A DNA stretch of 64,000 nt from Forficula auricularia (lineage: Eukaryota; Arthropoda; Insecta; Dermaptera; Forficulidae): assembly GCA_024734495.1 (NCBI GenBank), contig JALMQS010000030.1, positions 10,952,378-11,016,377 of the forward strand, in the 5' to 3' direction. Shown piece after piece: positions 32,395 to 43,441 of this stretch (positions are counted from its first letter, which is position 1; the number at the start of each line of letters is the position of its first letter). The translations under genes and the position numbers were made by a program. The notes under the pieces are model-generated. The model was given only the letters and a program-made list of their open reading frames with translations, had not been told where the DNA came from and did not search any database.

Positions 32395-32690
32395 TTTAAG
32401 TCAATTCTTCCATGTTTTAAATACTGGTTACCATTAATGGTTAAAACATTAAAAATGGAATGTAGAATGGTTATAACCATTAATAGTCAAAACATCAAAA
32501 ATTGAATGTAATAAGGTTTTTACTCCAGTATTAGATAAGAATCGACTGTCATGGTTGATTTTAAGTCGATTCCTCCATGACTTCCGCAATGGTTACCAAT
32601 AATAATATATTGGTATCCAATAATTATTATTGAAATGTTAAAAATCCATTGTAGAATAGTTATTACTTAAGTATTTGATGAGATTCGAAG
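32395..32690 (+). repeat. Diverged R120 units
   Basis: Two to three decayed ~120-bp units (TCAATTCTTCCATGTTTTAA; GTCGATTCCTCCATGACTTC) lacking intact GAAACGTC. Confidence 0.45.
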
Positions 32691-33017
32691 GCCCAGCCGT
32701 CAGCTAGTTATATATATATATATATATATTTGTTAAAATTTAGCGAGAAGAATCTATAAAATAATAGATTTTTTTCACCTGCTGACTTTTATTTCGAAAA
32801 GTAATTGAAATAGATATAGACTTGATTAACTAACTGTAACATTTGAAAAGTATTTAAAAGATTATATAGACATATAGGTGCTGCTCAAATGATTATCAAT
32901 TGACCCTCGTCATGGAATCAATACTTTATCACCAGAGTTTTCACTCTTTTTTATATAAATTTTTATTTAATTCACTGATAAGTGAAAGTTAGTACATGTA
33001 ACTGAACGAAGTACACG

Positions 33018-33058
<41 letters not shown>

Positions 33059-33089
33059 GAAGTTACGTATTGCTGTACTTACGTATTAA

Positions 33090-33189
33090 NNNNNNNNNNN
33101 NNNNNNNNNNNNNNNNNNNNNNNNNNNNNNNNNNNNNNNNNNNNNNNNNNNNNNNNNNNNNNNNNNNNNNNNNNNNNNNNNNNNNNNNN
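33090..33189. other. Assembly gap (100 N)
   Basis: Exactly 100 N, preceded by long T and A homopolymers (33019-33058). The round number suggests a gap of unknown size. Confidence 0.97.
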
Positions 33190-33525
33190 GAGGCGTCAGT
33201 GATCCTAATTAGATCAATGTCCTCATAATTATTATTATTATTAATTAAATTAAATGAAAATTTGCTATATTTGTACTTGAGACGTTGCGCATATCAGTGA
33301 GTGCACACCAAGATTTATGTACCATTTTGTAGTCATATAATTTTATGTCATATATTATGATAAAATCCACAACAACTCTGCCTGCGGACAATTTATTTAT
33401 AAAATTAATTGTGTCGCTAATACTGTAAGATATAATTTTTGTAATTAACAAGTTTGGATTTTTTGTACAGAATTTTTATTGTAATTTTACACGGGTGCTC
33501 TATCGCTTTTTTCAGCTCTTAGGGA

Positions 33526-33561
33526 CTGATGATGGCATTATTTAATTAAAGCCGAAACGTT
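33526..33561 (+). ncRNA. Minimal hammerhead motif, intact core, GTT site
   Basis: CTGATGA, stem II TGGC/GCC with a long AT loop, GAAAC, GTT. Helix I pairs GGGA upstream with TTCC downstream. The minus-strand relative at 15058 has GGAA with TTCT. Downstream flank shared as CAGCAGAGGCTACCC. Confidence 0.65.
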
Positions 33562-33747
33562 TTCCATAATTGGGAGTTTTTATTTCAGCAGAGGCTACCC
33601 CATTAGCTGGAATCCCTCTCCATTACTTAATTATATACATATTGACCATCAAATTGTATTAATTATACTTACTAATTATTAATATGTATTCCTCTAATTT
33701 AACTTTAATTTAAGTTAACTGCTGCCTAACCTTAGTGATTCACTAGC

Positions 33748-33879
33748 AGGGCCAGTTGAATGTATGTTTGTAAGTCTTTGTTAAGTTGACAAACGGTCAA
33801 ACCTTAGTAGGACACTTGATGAATAAAGTTTGACCGTTGTCCAACTTAACCAAGCACAATCCGACATGCAACTGGCCCT
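33748..33879. mobile_element. 132-bp TIR MITE
   Basis: Ends AGGGCCAGTTG and CAACTGGCCCT with an inner imperfect inverted repeat (AGTTGACAAACGGTCAAACC / GTTTGACCGTTGTCCAACTT). It shares its end sequence with the foldback at 27474-27650. Non-coding. Confidence 0.7.
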
Positions 33880-34641
33880 TAAAATGATAGACCATTCAAA
33901 AAAATCGTGGTCAGAGCTGACTGATAACTAATATCTGCTGATTAGGTTGAATTCGTATATAGGCGATTTAATAGTCTAGCGTGGATTAGCTGCAATGCCA
34001 TTTCAGTGTACCTTTGTGAAGAGCGCCTTCAGAGGTGCACCGATCTCCCTGGTTGGATTATCCCTAACGGAGCGTGCAGTTTACATCTGACCAGCTGACC
34101 AGCCCTGATCCTCCTGAGTCCATTTTCATTACAAAACTGACAAATTTAATTAAACAAATAAATCACCCGGAAATATTCTACTTTTGAATTTATCATCATT
34201 ACAAAAATGGCAAATCAGATCACCATTTTCAACGGCTTTCTATCTATAAATGAACAATCGTTAAGGGTAAAAAAAAATGAACGAAAACAGGGCACGAGGA
34301 AAGAGAAAAGGATCCATTATGCAGCCACTCATTTCATCATTACCGACAGAATAAACAAACAGAGGGGTTCAGTTACCGGGAATGGACACACGTTCATTTC
34401 GTTAAGACCCAATATTTGAATTTTAAATGAACAAAGGTTGAAAAATGGAATTCTATTCACAGGCCGAGAGGCGAAAAGAAGAAACCAAAGAAGATTCCAT
34501 TATTTGCACAGAGGAAAAAGATTCTTTGTTATATTATAGATATTTTATATAATGGAAATTATTTCAATATTTTAACATTTAATCTGATGCGCCCACAGCA
34601 AGCTAAAGGAATTCATTTGATTTTTGGGTTCCGTACTCACA
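33880..34641. other. Possibly unique sequence; no gene called
   Basis: Less repetitive than its surroundings. A 70-codon frame at 34207-34419 (MANQITIFNGFLSIN...) has no recognised domain and no splice or promoter context. I do not call it, but it is among the few stretches here without an obvious transposon match. Confidence 0.3.
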
Positions 34642-35578
34642 TAGGGATGGCATATTATTTTAATATAACGATATAGGTTAAAGCCCTATATCGATACATA
34701 AATATATCGCAGCAAATATATCGATATATACGATATATCGATATATTTTTATTAAATATTTTTTAGATTTTAATCAAAAATTAACCAGTAATTGTAACTT
34801 ATTGAGAAATAAAAACATCCTATGATAATAAAAATCGAGGGGAATTGAAGCGCGACCTAATATGCTGTACACCTACTTCCACTTGTACTTCAAATATTTC
34901 CAAGTACTTTCAAATATTTCCAAGTACTTCCAAATGTTTCCAAGTACTTCCAAATATTTCCAAGTAGTTTCAAAAATTTCAAGTAATTCCAAATATTTCC
35001 AAGTACTTCCAAATATTTCCAAGTACTCTAAATATTTCCAAGTACTTCCAAAATACTTCAAAAGAGGTGTACACCTACTTTCAATCGCGGATCACACCTC
35101 GATAAAAATAATTTAATCTTAAAAATACAAATTTTTTTACATTCAAAGCTAGATTCACCTAAGGATATATAACAAAAACAATAGTCAATATTCATAGTCA
35201 TGTGGAGTACATTTATTTAAATTTAAAAATTAACTTGAAAAAAACACAAAAAACATGAAAAAACTACTTTCCACAAAATGATTCCAAAAACAAAAGCTTG
35301 GACAGTCTTTTTGCTAGCCAGATGGCTGCGATTTTTTTGTCGCTATTTTTCTAGTATTATTATGGAATTTGTTTCGTCTCTCTATTACAATTCATGAAAT
35401 AAATTTTTATTTTTTGAGTTTAGAGTATTTAGTCAAAGTATTTTTAATAGTTGTGATGTATGAAATAAAAATTTCATATAAAATTGTGCAGTTAAAAATT
35501 GCAGCAGTTTTGGTATTTGCAACGATACTTATATATCGATTTATTTTGGAAATATATCGATATATCGTCTCCATCCTA
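34642..35578. mobile_element. hAT-like element with TAGGGATGG ends
   Basis: TAGGGATGGC at 34642 and CCATCCTA ending at 35578 form short TIRs of hAT type. Next to each are ATATATCGATATAT-type palindromes (34690-34750; 35535-35570), probable subterminal repeats. No matching 8-bp flank, so the boundaries are provisional. The inside holds a minisatellite and no transposase. Confidence 0.5.
34885..35056. repeat. 20-bp minisatellite, ~8-9 copies
   Basis: Unit close to CAAATATTTCCAAGTACTTC. Flanked on both sides by GTACACCTACTT (34867 and 35068). Frames on both strands over it are repeat artefacts. Confidence 0.85.
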
Positions 35579-36575
35579 ATTACTACATAAAAGAGAGAAC
35601 TATTAAAAATCAGATATAATGTCTGCCTGTCAAAGTATCGTAACTCAAACTATATAAGATATAAACTTGACATTTATAAGCTTTACCATTTATATACATT
35701 TCCCCTAAATCAAAAATTGTAATAAAATTTTAATTCTTTTAAGAAAATTAACTTAATAATCTCGGTAAATTATTTTTAAATGAATACAGCTCTTTATAAT
35801 ATTCAAACATAAAAACGATTCATAATGAGAAACTTAAGTTTGTCCTCGTTTGATGAAAATAAACATATACATATGTATATAAGGAAAATAAACAAAAAAA
35901 ATTTTGTTAGAGAGAATGGTGTGGGTTCTTGGTGTAACATTTTAAATAAAGTAAAGAAAATTTTGATTTTTTTTTAACTTTTTAAAATTTAAAACATACT
36001 CTAAAATACTAGATAGGTTTCACAAAAATAAAAGCTCAGATGCTTGTTTAGCACGACTTTATATATATTTCGGGGTATAAGCTATAGTTTCGAAGTCTTT
36101 TTAATTATACATATTTTATCTGTTATTTCTCATGGGTTCAAATACCCTATTTCCCTATTGGATCTAGATAAATTTGTTTTTGTTGTAATAGCAAGCTGGC
36201 CACATATCAAGCAGATGCGTTATGTGACCAACTTGTTTTCGACAACAAAGCGAATTTGGATCCACTTTCTCTTTATAAATCAACAGCTCTGCTTCTTTCG
36301 GCAAAACAAAATCTTTTCAATTATTTTCTGTTATCATTTTCATGGAAAATAAGAAGTTCAAGAAATTATGCAAAAATTGACAAAAATAGTGATCGAAACG
36401 TTGTATATTATATTATTATGGATATTTTGACCAGTCTGGCTGGTATAACATACCTATACTTTTAAGGAATAAAAAGTTCTCGCGAAAATAGGGGGTCGCA
36501 GCTTTCACTAACTCCATCCAAGGCTTAAAGCCCCCCCCCTTGAAAAAATTATAGATGTAGATATATATATATATA
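35579..36575. other. No gene; foldback fragments
   Basis: 36060-36350 resembles 44225-44470 and 48230-48380 (CTGTTATTTCTCATGGGTTC; GCAAGCTGGCCACA) plus the CAACAGCTCTGCTTCTTTCG end of the 21690 foldback family. Frames are artefacts. Confidence 0.4.
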
Positions 36576-38189
36576 TGAGCCCCGTCCCATCTCAATTGGC
36601 CCACCAATATTTTTCTTTTTAAAAAAAATTATGCTAATTCACGGTAAATTTAATTTAAATATTTATTATTATTATCATTTGGAACAACATTTTAAACAAT
36701 TTAAAACATTTTATTGTAACATTTAACTTAAAATTATTTTTTAATTGTTAAAAACATATTTTTATATAAAAAATAGTTCTTTGCTTTTCACGAATTTTTT
36801 TTTAAGAATCTTTGAATATGTGAAATAATCAAGTAGGCTTTGTCTTTTTCCAACAAAAGAAAGTTTGTTTTGTTTATTATTAGTAAAAATGACTCGTGGA
36901 AAGGTTGTTGATGAAAAAATTCGCTCAATTATTATCAATTTATTTAAAAAGGGAAAATCAAACGCGGAAATTGGCGATCTAGTTAATTTATCAAAGTTTA
37001 CTGTTAGAAATATTATTCGAGTTTATAAAACAACGGGTACAATAGCTACAAAACATCGATATGCGTCGAAATCCAAAATATCAGATGCTGATAGAAGGGC
37101 ATTGAAGAAGATTATTAGAAAAAACAGGCGTTCGAATTTAGGTGAAATATCTGTTCTTTGGAGCGATGCTGTGGGACGAAGTGTTTCAAGATCCACGTGC
37201 CATAGAGAAGCCCTTAAGTTAGGTTTTAAAACTTACAAGGTAATTTTATTGCAACTTATTCCAATTTTTTTTTTTTGTAATTTTACCATACTAATTTTTT
37301 TAGGCAAAAGAAAAGCCACTCTTGACATTAAAACAAAAGAAAAACCGGATTAAATGGGCTAAAAGTCACATAAATTGGACGAGTGATGAATGGAATAGTG
37401 TCCATTGGAGTGATGAGTCTCGTTTTGAAGTTTGTATTGGGGACACTCGAAGCAGAGTTATTCGTCAGAAAAATGAAGCTTTCAATTCAGATTGTTTAAA
37501 AAAGAAAGTAAAATTTCCTATTTCAGTTATGGTATGAGGTTCAATGTCTGCTAGAGGTGTTGGAAAACTTCAGTTCATTGATGGATTTGTAAGCACCAAT
37601 AAATATTTAGAGATTTAGAAAAAATCGTTACTTACAACAATGGCAGATGCATTGCAGAATAATAATAATATTGTGTTCCAACAAGACGGGGCGGCCTGCC
37701 ATACATCAAGAAAATCTTTAAAATGCCTTTCTGATCATAATGTTCCACTTTTGGAGTGGGTGGCAAACAGTCCCGACTTGTCACCAATAGAAGAAACTCT
37801 TTGGCACACAATGAAAAGGCTATTACGAATACAACCAGCTAGAAACATAGTCGAATTAAAACACAAACTTCAAAATATTTGGGATACTTTCACTCAAGAT
37901 GAGTGTCAAAACTTAATAAGTACGTTGCCCAAAAGAATTCAAGCCGTAATTAAAAATAAAGGCGACGTCACACAGTGGTAAAGGTTTTGGATTTTGTATG
38001 TTTTCCTTGTTTTTAACAATTAAAAAATAATTTTAAGTTAAATGTTACAATAAAATGTTTTAAATGGTTTAAAATGTTGTTCCAAATGATAATGATAATA
38101 AATATTTAAATTAAATTTACCGTGAATTAGCATAATTTTATTTAAAAAGAAAAAATATTGGTGGGCCAATTGAGATGGGACCGGGCTCG
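36576..38189 (+). mobile_element. Tc1-like DNA transposon, full length
   Basis: 1,614 bp between TA dinucleotides (36574-36575 and 38190-38191), the Tc1/mariner target duplication. Inverted repeats of about 180 bp begin TGAGCCCCGTCCCATCTCAA on the left and, complemented, CGAGCCCGGTCCCATCTCAA on the right, continuing through GGCCCACCAATATTTTTC and AACATTTTAAACAATTTAAA. One transposase gene lies inside. Long, near-identical TIRs imply fairly recent insertion, although the transposase is already broken. Confidence 0.94.
36889..37981 (+). pseudogene. Tc1-like transposase, DD34E, probable intron, two stops
   Basis: Exon 1 (36889-37239, 117 codons) begins MTRGKVVDEKIRSIIIN and holds the two helix-turn-helix motifs of the paired-like DNA-binding domain (SNAEIGDLVNLSKFTVRNII; then ADRRALKKIIRKNRRSN). 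A 64-bp GTAATT...TTTTAG interval (37240-37303) splits a codon-phase-0 junction and removing it keeps the frame. Exon 2 has VHWSDESRF (first D), FQQDGAACHTS (second D) and NSPDLSPIEETLW (E), with 34 residues between the last two, i.e. DD34E. In-frame stops: TGA at 37535-37537, where the family has Trp (VMV*GS for VWGCMS), and TAG at 37616-37618. The final stop follows VTQW. Non-functional as read. Confidence 0.92.
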
Positions 38190-38191
38190 TA

Positions 38192-39008
38192 TATATAATT
38201 AAAAATAGTTAAATTATGCATTTTTTAGAATCTTTATTCATTATTACACTTTTGTAGGGTTAGGCGTCAATTGTTTTTCTTAAGCGCCTGTATTTCGGCA
38301 ACCAAAATCACCTTTTCTAAAATTAAAAACTTTACACAAATATGAAACCTACCTAGTAATATATTTTTAATTTTATAAAATATGTCTGACCTTGAACCTA
38401 CACCGTTCCTCTGAATAAATTTGAGCTTGTTTTTGCTTTCCGTACTTTGCTAAAATCGACTCTTTTTATTCGATACGTCCTCGTGCCGGGCGGTCCTAGT
38501 ACGAATATAATTTTTTGTGTTCATTGTTCTTAAAAATGTCTGAATAGTGAAGAAAAATCATTTTTAACGATGTTTTTTTCTGCCAGTGGATTTCGTTTCC
38601 CATAATAACTGATAAGTGATAGCCTGATAACCCAGGAATGAAAAGTCGTAAAAAGTTTGTCCTAGTGCCAAAATAATTGTAATTTTAATGCAGAGAACTA
38701 ATTAGATTTTAATCTCTCTATATTTAGACCTTCCTATTCAAAAATGCAGAAAACCTAATTTCTTGAATTATTTTATTGAGATTTTAAGGCAAATTTTTAC
38801 ATATATAGACATAAAAAAACAAAACAAAAAAAATTAATTTTAAAATTTTTTTAAAAATTTAAATTTCTTAACAAAGAAATGTTATTGATTAAAATTTTGA
38901 AATTTTTAGAGTTAATTTTTTTGCAAGGAAATCAGTTTCTTTTTAAAAATAAATATTTTATTGTCAAAATCAACTCGCGATATTTAATCAATTTTATTAA
39001 CGAAAATG
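38192..39008. other. No gene recognised
   Basis: AT-rich. A short G/C-richer patch (38485-38505) has no open frame. Confidence 0.4.
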
Positions 39009-39179
39009 AATCAAAGATTTTAATAAATATGTATATATTGCATGTAGGAGGGTCTTGTCCCTTCGGGAGTCGAACCCAAGAACTAGTACACTTTCCGGGC
39101 AACTGTGCTTGAGTTCGACTCCTGAGGGGACAAGACCCTCCTACATGCAATATATACATATTTATTAAAATCTTTGATT
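39009..39179. repeat. 72-bp inverted repeat with box-B-like arms
   Basis: 39009-39080 is the reverse complement of 39108-39179 except three bases; loop 27 nt. Toward the loop each arm contains a tRNA box-B-like sequence read inward (GAGTTCGACTCC on plus; GGGTTCGACTCCC on minus). This may be two head-to-head SINE pieces, or a foldback whose arms carry a polymerase III element by chance. The two open frames on opposite strands are mirror images of the repeat. Confidence 0.85.
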
Positions 39180-39288
39180 TGAGCTAAATTCACTTTACGT
39201 TAATAAAATTAATCTTTTTGTTTTATGTTAAAGTTTTAAGGAAAATTTTCTAGACAAAAATAAAATTGGCCCTGGCAGTCGATGCGCC

Positions 39289-39326
<38 letters not shown>

Positions 39327-39956
39327 TCATTTTAGTTCATTTTCACAAATGTAGAAAAAATTCAGAAAACCAAAAAGTAATTTTAGTTATTTCCATTTCT
39401 TAATTATATAAATCAAATTTGATTCTTAATGTAATAATTATTTATTTATCAATATGATTCTCTTTAATTTCAACTTAAGGAACCCAGTTAAATATGAAAA
39501 TTCTATGATGAATTAAATAAGACAATTATCATCAGTCAATTGAAAATGTTAATTGAAAAACTGGGTTCTCTTTTAATGGGAAGAAATTAATCAAATAAAA
39601 TTTATCAATTCATGGAAATTGATTAAGTTGAAATTTTCCTATTAATTTTTCGGGCTAGAGAAATGAGGTATGATAAGAGGGACTAGCTAACGGTGTTTTA
39701 TTGAAAAATATTTTATTCTTCACGGAGATATTGGAGAAGCTGGTCGTGCATTGGGATCCCCACACGTGCTGCTTTGCTTCAGCTGGGATTCACACCAGCC
39801 TTCCTCCCTGGTAAGTCTACCTTTTGGAAATTATTTTATCTACATATTCTAGTAGAAAAAGCCATGCATATTTAACGAGTTTACCTGCATCTAATTTCTC
39901 TTTATTAATCAACAACTCTGCTTGTTTCGGCAAAACAAAATCTTTTCAATTAAAAA
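39180..39956. other. No gene called; A27 tract; possible splice-like site
   Basis: An A homopolymer at about 39292-39320. 39720-39812 is less AT-rich and ends CCTTCCTCCCTGGTAAGTCT, which looks like an exon followed by a 5' splice site. The codable segment is under 35 codons and matches nothing I recognise, so it is noted only. Confidence 0.3.
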
Positions 39957-39999
39957 CTGATGACGAAAGTTAAGCCATCGAAACTAGTATCTAACAAAT
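39957..39999 (+). ncRNA. Hammerhead-like motif, poor stem II
   Basis: CTGATGA, then a 14-base segment with weak pairing, GAAAC, TAGTATC, and an A-rich ACAAATAAATTG tail. The core halves are present but stem II is poor; the site could be ATC. It lies at the end of a foldback-family fragment (CAACTCTGCTTGTTTCGGCA). Confidence 0.4.
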
Positions 40000-40443
40000 A
40001 AATTGTATACATATTTATATTCATTATATATTATGTAAGTGTATTTTTAACCGACTTCAAAAAAGGAAGAGGTTCTCAATTCGACTGATTTTTTTTTTTT
40101 TTTGTCTATGTTACCTGATATCTTCGCCAATTGTAAACCGATTTTGATAATTTTTTTGCATTGGATTCAGTCTAGTTTCCGATTGGTCCCGTTTTTTTTC
40201 ATTGGTATTGGACCTTTTTACTTTATCCAATGCGAAGCATGGGAGAAAGTATTGCAATCGGTCGCGAGGCAAGCGCGACTTCAACGGGTCCTCAGGTAAA
40301 GACTACGGAACCCATGAACTCAATTAAGGTCACAAATTGAAGTATTCAATGAGATTGAATTTTAGCACGTGGCGGTTTTGCCAAAAGTTACCTGGAATCT
40401 CGTCGAGAGGCCAAAAAGTGCCATTTTTTTGGAAGTGCGTGGG

Positions 40444-40482
40444 GATGGATGGATGGATGGATGGATGGATGGATGGATGGAT
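40444..40482 (+). repeat. (GGAT)n microsatellite
   Basis: About nine GGAT units. The counterpart in the right arm (46786) is only two to three units, so it expanded after arm duplication. A similar (CATC)n occurs at 54438-54463. Confidence 0.9.
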
Positions 40483-40964
40483 GTTATCGTTTTTTCGTCC
40501 ACGATTTTTTCCACACCTTTGCACCGATTGAAATGAAATTGAAAACCTACCATCATTTTAACAAAATGAAGCGCTGATTAGTTTTTGGTACATATCGGCC
40601 CACAAACATTAGTATTATACAACATTATTTATTTCAGTACTTTTTTAGTTTTTTCTAAATATCTTTAAAATGACTTAACCAATTTTGATGAAATTTAATA
40701 TCCTAATTAAGTACCTTGGGGCCGACAAAAAAGGTTAAATAAAGTTTTTAGTAAAATTATATTTTAAAGTACTTTACTCTAAAGTAAGATTTTTGAATTC
40801 TTTAAAAATTTATTCATTTGATCTGTTTATGGTAATATAGGACTCATTTAACCTAACTAAGTAAGAATGGATAGGCTTTTCTCTGTGAAATGCTAAAAAT
40901 TTGGGAGGAAAGTTTATAAGTAACCATAGCAACTGCGTTCTTTTCTTATCCGTTACCTTTATAG

Positions 40965-41590
40965 AGGAATCGACTTAAAACCAAAAATAGCGATTGATTC
41001 TCATCTAGTAATCAAGTTTGAGTTGTTTGCCATAAAAGAATTTAGTCTTTTTGATTTTAAGTCGATTCTTCCACATTTTCAGTAGAGGTTGCCATTTATA
41101 GTCAAAACATCAAAAATGGAATGCAATAAGGTTATTCCTCTAGTATTAGATAAGAATTGATCGTTATTTTTGATTTTAAGCCGATTCCTCTATGTCTTCA
41201 GCAATGGTTACCAATAAAAACCGAAACGTCAAAATTCCAATATAGAATGGTTATTCCTCAGGTACTAGATGAGAATCAATCAATATTTTTGATTTTAACT
41301 CGATTCCTCTATGTCTTGAGCAATGGTTACCAATAAAAACCGAAACGTCAAAATTCTTTTTGATTTTAAGTCGATTCTTCCACATTTTCAGTAGAGGTTG
41401 CCATTTATAGTCAAAACATCAAAAATGGAATGCAATAAGGTTATTCCTCTAGTATTAGATAAGAAGTGATCGTTATTTTTGATTTTAAGCCGTTTCCTCC
41501 ATGTCCTCAGCAATGGTTACCAATAATAATTGAAACGTCAAAAATCTAATGTATTCCTCGACTATTAAATGAGAATCGATCATTATTTTT
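40965..41590 (+). repeat. R120 tandem array in left arm
   Basis: About five ~120-bp units, with CAATGGTTACCAATAAAAAC plus GAAACGTC at 41224 and 41342. Other units have the GAAACGTC replaced by AAAACATC. One unit (AGTCTTTTTGATTTTAAGTC...) is duplicated at 41060 and 41360. Confidence 0.7.
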
Positions 41591-41778
41591 GAATTAAAGT
41601 CAACATGAACTGCAAATTGCAAGTGATATCTTATTAATAATAAAGGAATAAACATATTATTTTTTATTGTTAAAGGATAAATAATTAATATATCCAGTAC
41701 ACATCAAGCCAGCAAAACATATTAATATTTCAAATGAATTTGGATAAAGTTTAGCAACGATCCGTTGCAGTTTATTTT

Positions 41779-42177
41779 CTATGTTTGTTCAGGCATAACT
41801 TCTTTGTTTATGAACCGATTTCGATGATTCTTTTTATATTGGAAAGAGGGTAGCTTAGGGGTGGTCTCAGATTAATTTGGTCAAGTTCTGATGATATGAT
41901 TAATGACGAATTAACGTAAATTTCCAATTCTTATGAGCAAATAATCGAAATTATAATAAATAAAATCTTATATAAAAAAATCAAACTCAAAACGTTCATT
42001 TAAAACCCGCAAACGTTTCTAGAGAATTTCTATATTTATGAATTGAATTTTATTATCATTTTCTGATTCATTCACTCGACGCATTCTCTTACGAGATGCA
42101 TGCAAGGTATTATATTAAGTCACTATTAATAACATCACTAAAAAGAGAAAAATAAAAATAATTTTTATAAAAAAAAA
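41779..42177. other. Spacer of giant inverted repeat, no gene
   Basis: Contains AACCGATTTCGATGATTCTT near 41812, text common at ends of insect non-autonomous elements. No coding signal. Confidence 0.4.
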
Positions 42178-42590
42178 ATATAAAACCGACTTCAAAAAAA
42201 TTAAATGCAACAAATAAAATAATAAGAACTCACAAATAAAATGAAATGCACTAAAAGGTATAAAATAATTATCTAATTTAGTTACAACTAAACGACGAAA
42301 TATTTACATGAAATCACTTTTTGAAGGCGGTTCTAAACAAACTATATAAGCGACCGTACCCGCCAATCGTACTAAGTAAAATCCGTCGAGTTTGATTCAT
42401 AATATACGTATATGTTTGGCACCGACTTCAAAAAGTGATTTCATGTTAATATTTCGTCGTTTAGTTGTAACTAAATTAGATTATTATTTTATAGATTTTA
42501 GTGCATTTTATTTTATTTTTGAGTTCTTATTATTTTATTTGTTGATTTTAACTTTTTTGAAGTCGGTTTTATTACCTTTTTTTATAAAAA
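42178..42590. repeat. Foldback element with ~165-bp arms
   Basis: Left arm about 42178-42343, right arm about 42420-42590, in reverse complement with few mismatches; spacer ~75 bp. Each arm ends on both sides with a version of ACCGACTTCAAAAA (outer AAAACCGACTTCAAAAA at 42183; inner at 42421). The same text starts the repeat at 40051. Confidence 0.82.
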
Positions 42591-43441
42591 TTATTATTTC
42601 CTTCAAGTAGAGAACAACCTCATTGATTTTTCATTATGAATCAACAACTTTGCTAATCTCGTCAAATCAAAATCCTTTTAATCAATTCTATTATTTTTAT
42701 CATATTTTAATGTTAATTTTATTTTTTTAATTTTGAATAGTTATTAAAGGGTGGTAAGTAAAAGCCATGTAGTGTGCATAAGTTCGTTCGAATTTCCTCC
42801 CTCTGATAAGAAAATGGAAATGCGAATGCAAATTCAAGGATTGCTTTTAAATTTGTCACTTCCTCAGGATGATACAATCCCATTAGATTTTCCATCGAAT
42901 TCACCATTAAAATATTCCAGTATTTTTTTTTCTTTTTGTGTGTGAAAAAAAGGGGTTAGAATAATGAATAAAAGTGGGTTTTTATATTTCGCCGAATGTT
43001 GCAGGAGCGTTCAAATAACCATTTGGCCCGTTTTTCACACGATACAGTCGATTTTTTTTTTTTTGATCGGACTTATTATAAATCAATTAGACGTTGTAGG
43101 GTTGATTTGATGGGGTTTCGGGAGAAGTCAGCATCCATCTGGGCGGTAGAAACGCAGATATCATCTCTTTGAAAACATTTATATCAGAGTGTTACGTAAT
43201 ACAAAAAAAAAAAAAATCAAAATTTTTTAGTGAAAAAATACTTAATAATTTAATAATTATTATTAAATTAAAAATATATTAAAACTGATAAAAAATTACG
43301 CAATAATTGTGATTTGAACAGTTGAAATGTCTTAAAACTATCGATAGATGTATTTTTGTGCCAAGTTTAATTTTTTTTAACTCATATCTATATTAAAAAT
43401 AAATTCATTTTGGAGTTTCAGCAAATATTCCTTTATTTTTT
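42591..43441. other. No gene called; weak frame at 42751
   Basis: 42600-42700 is a foldback-family fragment. A 64-codon frame at 42751-42945 (includes MRMQIQGLLLNLSLPQDD) is more protein-like than most and the base composition is a little higher in G/C, but I recognise no domain and see no clear splice sites. Confidence 0.3.

Larger units (their letters stand above)
40215..41778 (+). repeat. Left arm of giant inverted repeat
   Basis: Matches 44991-47025 in reverse orientation. Shared landmarks, outside in: TTTATCCAATGCGAAGCATG, CAGGTAAAGACTACGGAACC, GGCCAAAAAGTGCCATTTTT, a (GGAT)n tract, AACTAAGTAAGAATGGATAG, an R120 array (40965-41590), and TTGCAAGTGATATC...GATCCGTTGCAGTTTATTTT. To its left, 40051-40200 has ACCGACTTCAAAAAAGGAAG, a text seen in many insect repeats. 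The arm is shorter than the right because its R120 array has fewer units. Confidence 0.82.

Noticed and set aside
34862..35116. 84-codon and opposite-strand 62-codon repetitive frames
   Set aside because: Products of the 20-bp minisatellite, open on both strands because the unit lacks stops.
40330..40556. Frames reading poly-(IHPS) or poly-(GWMD)
   Set aside because: Translation of the (GGAT)n microsatellite.
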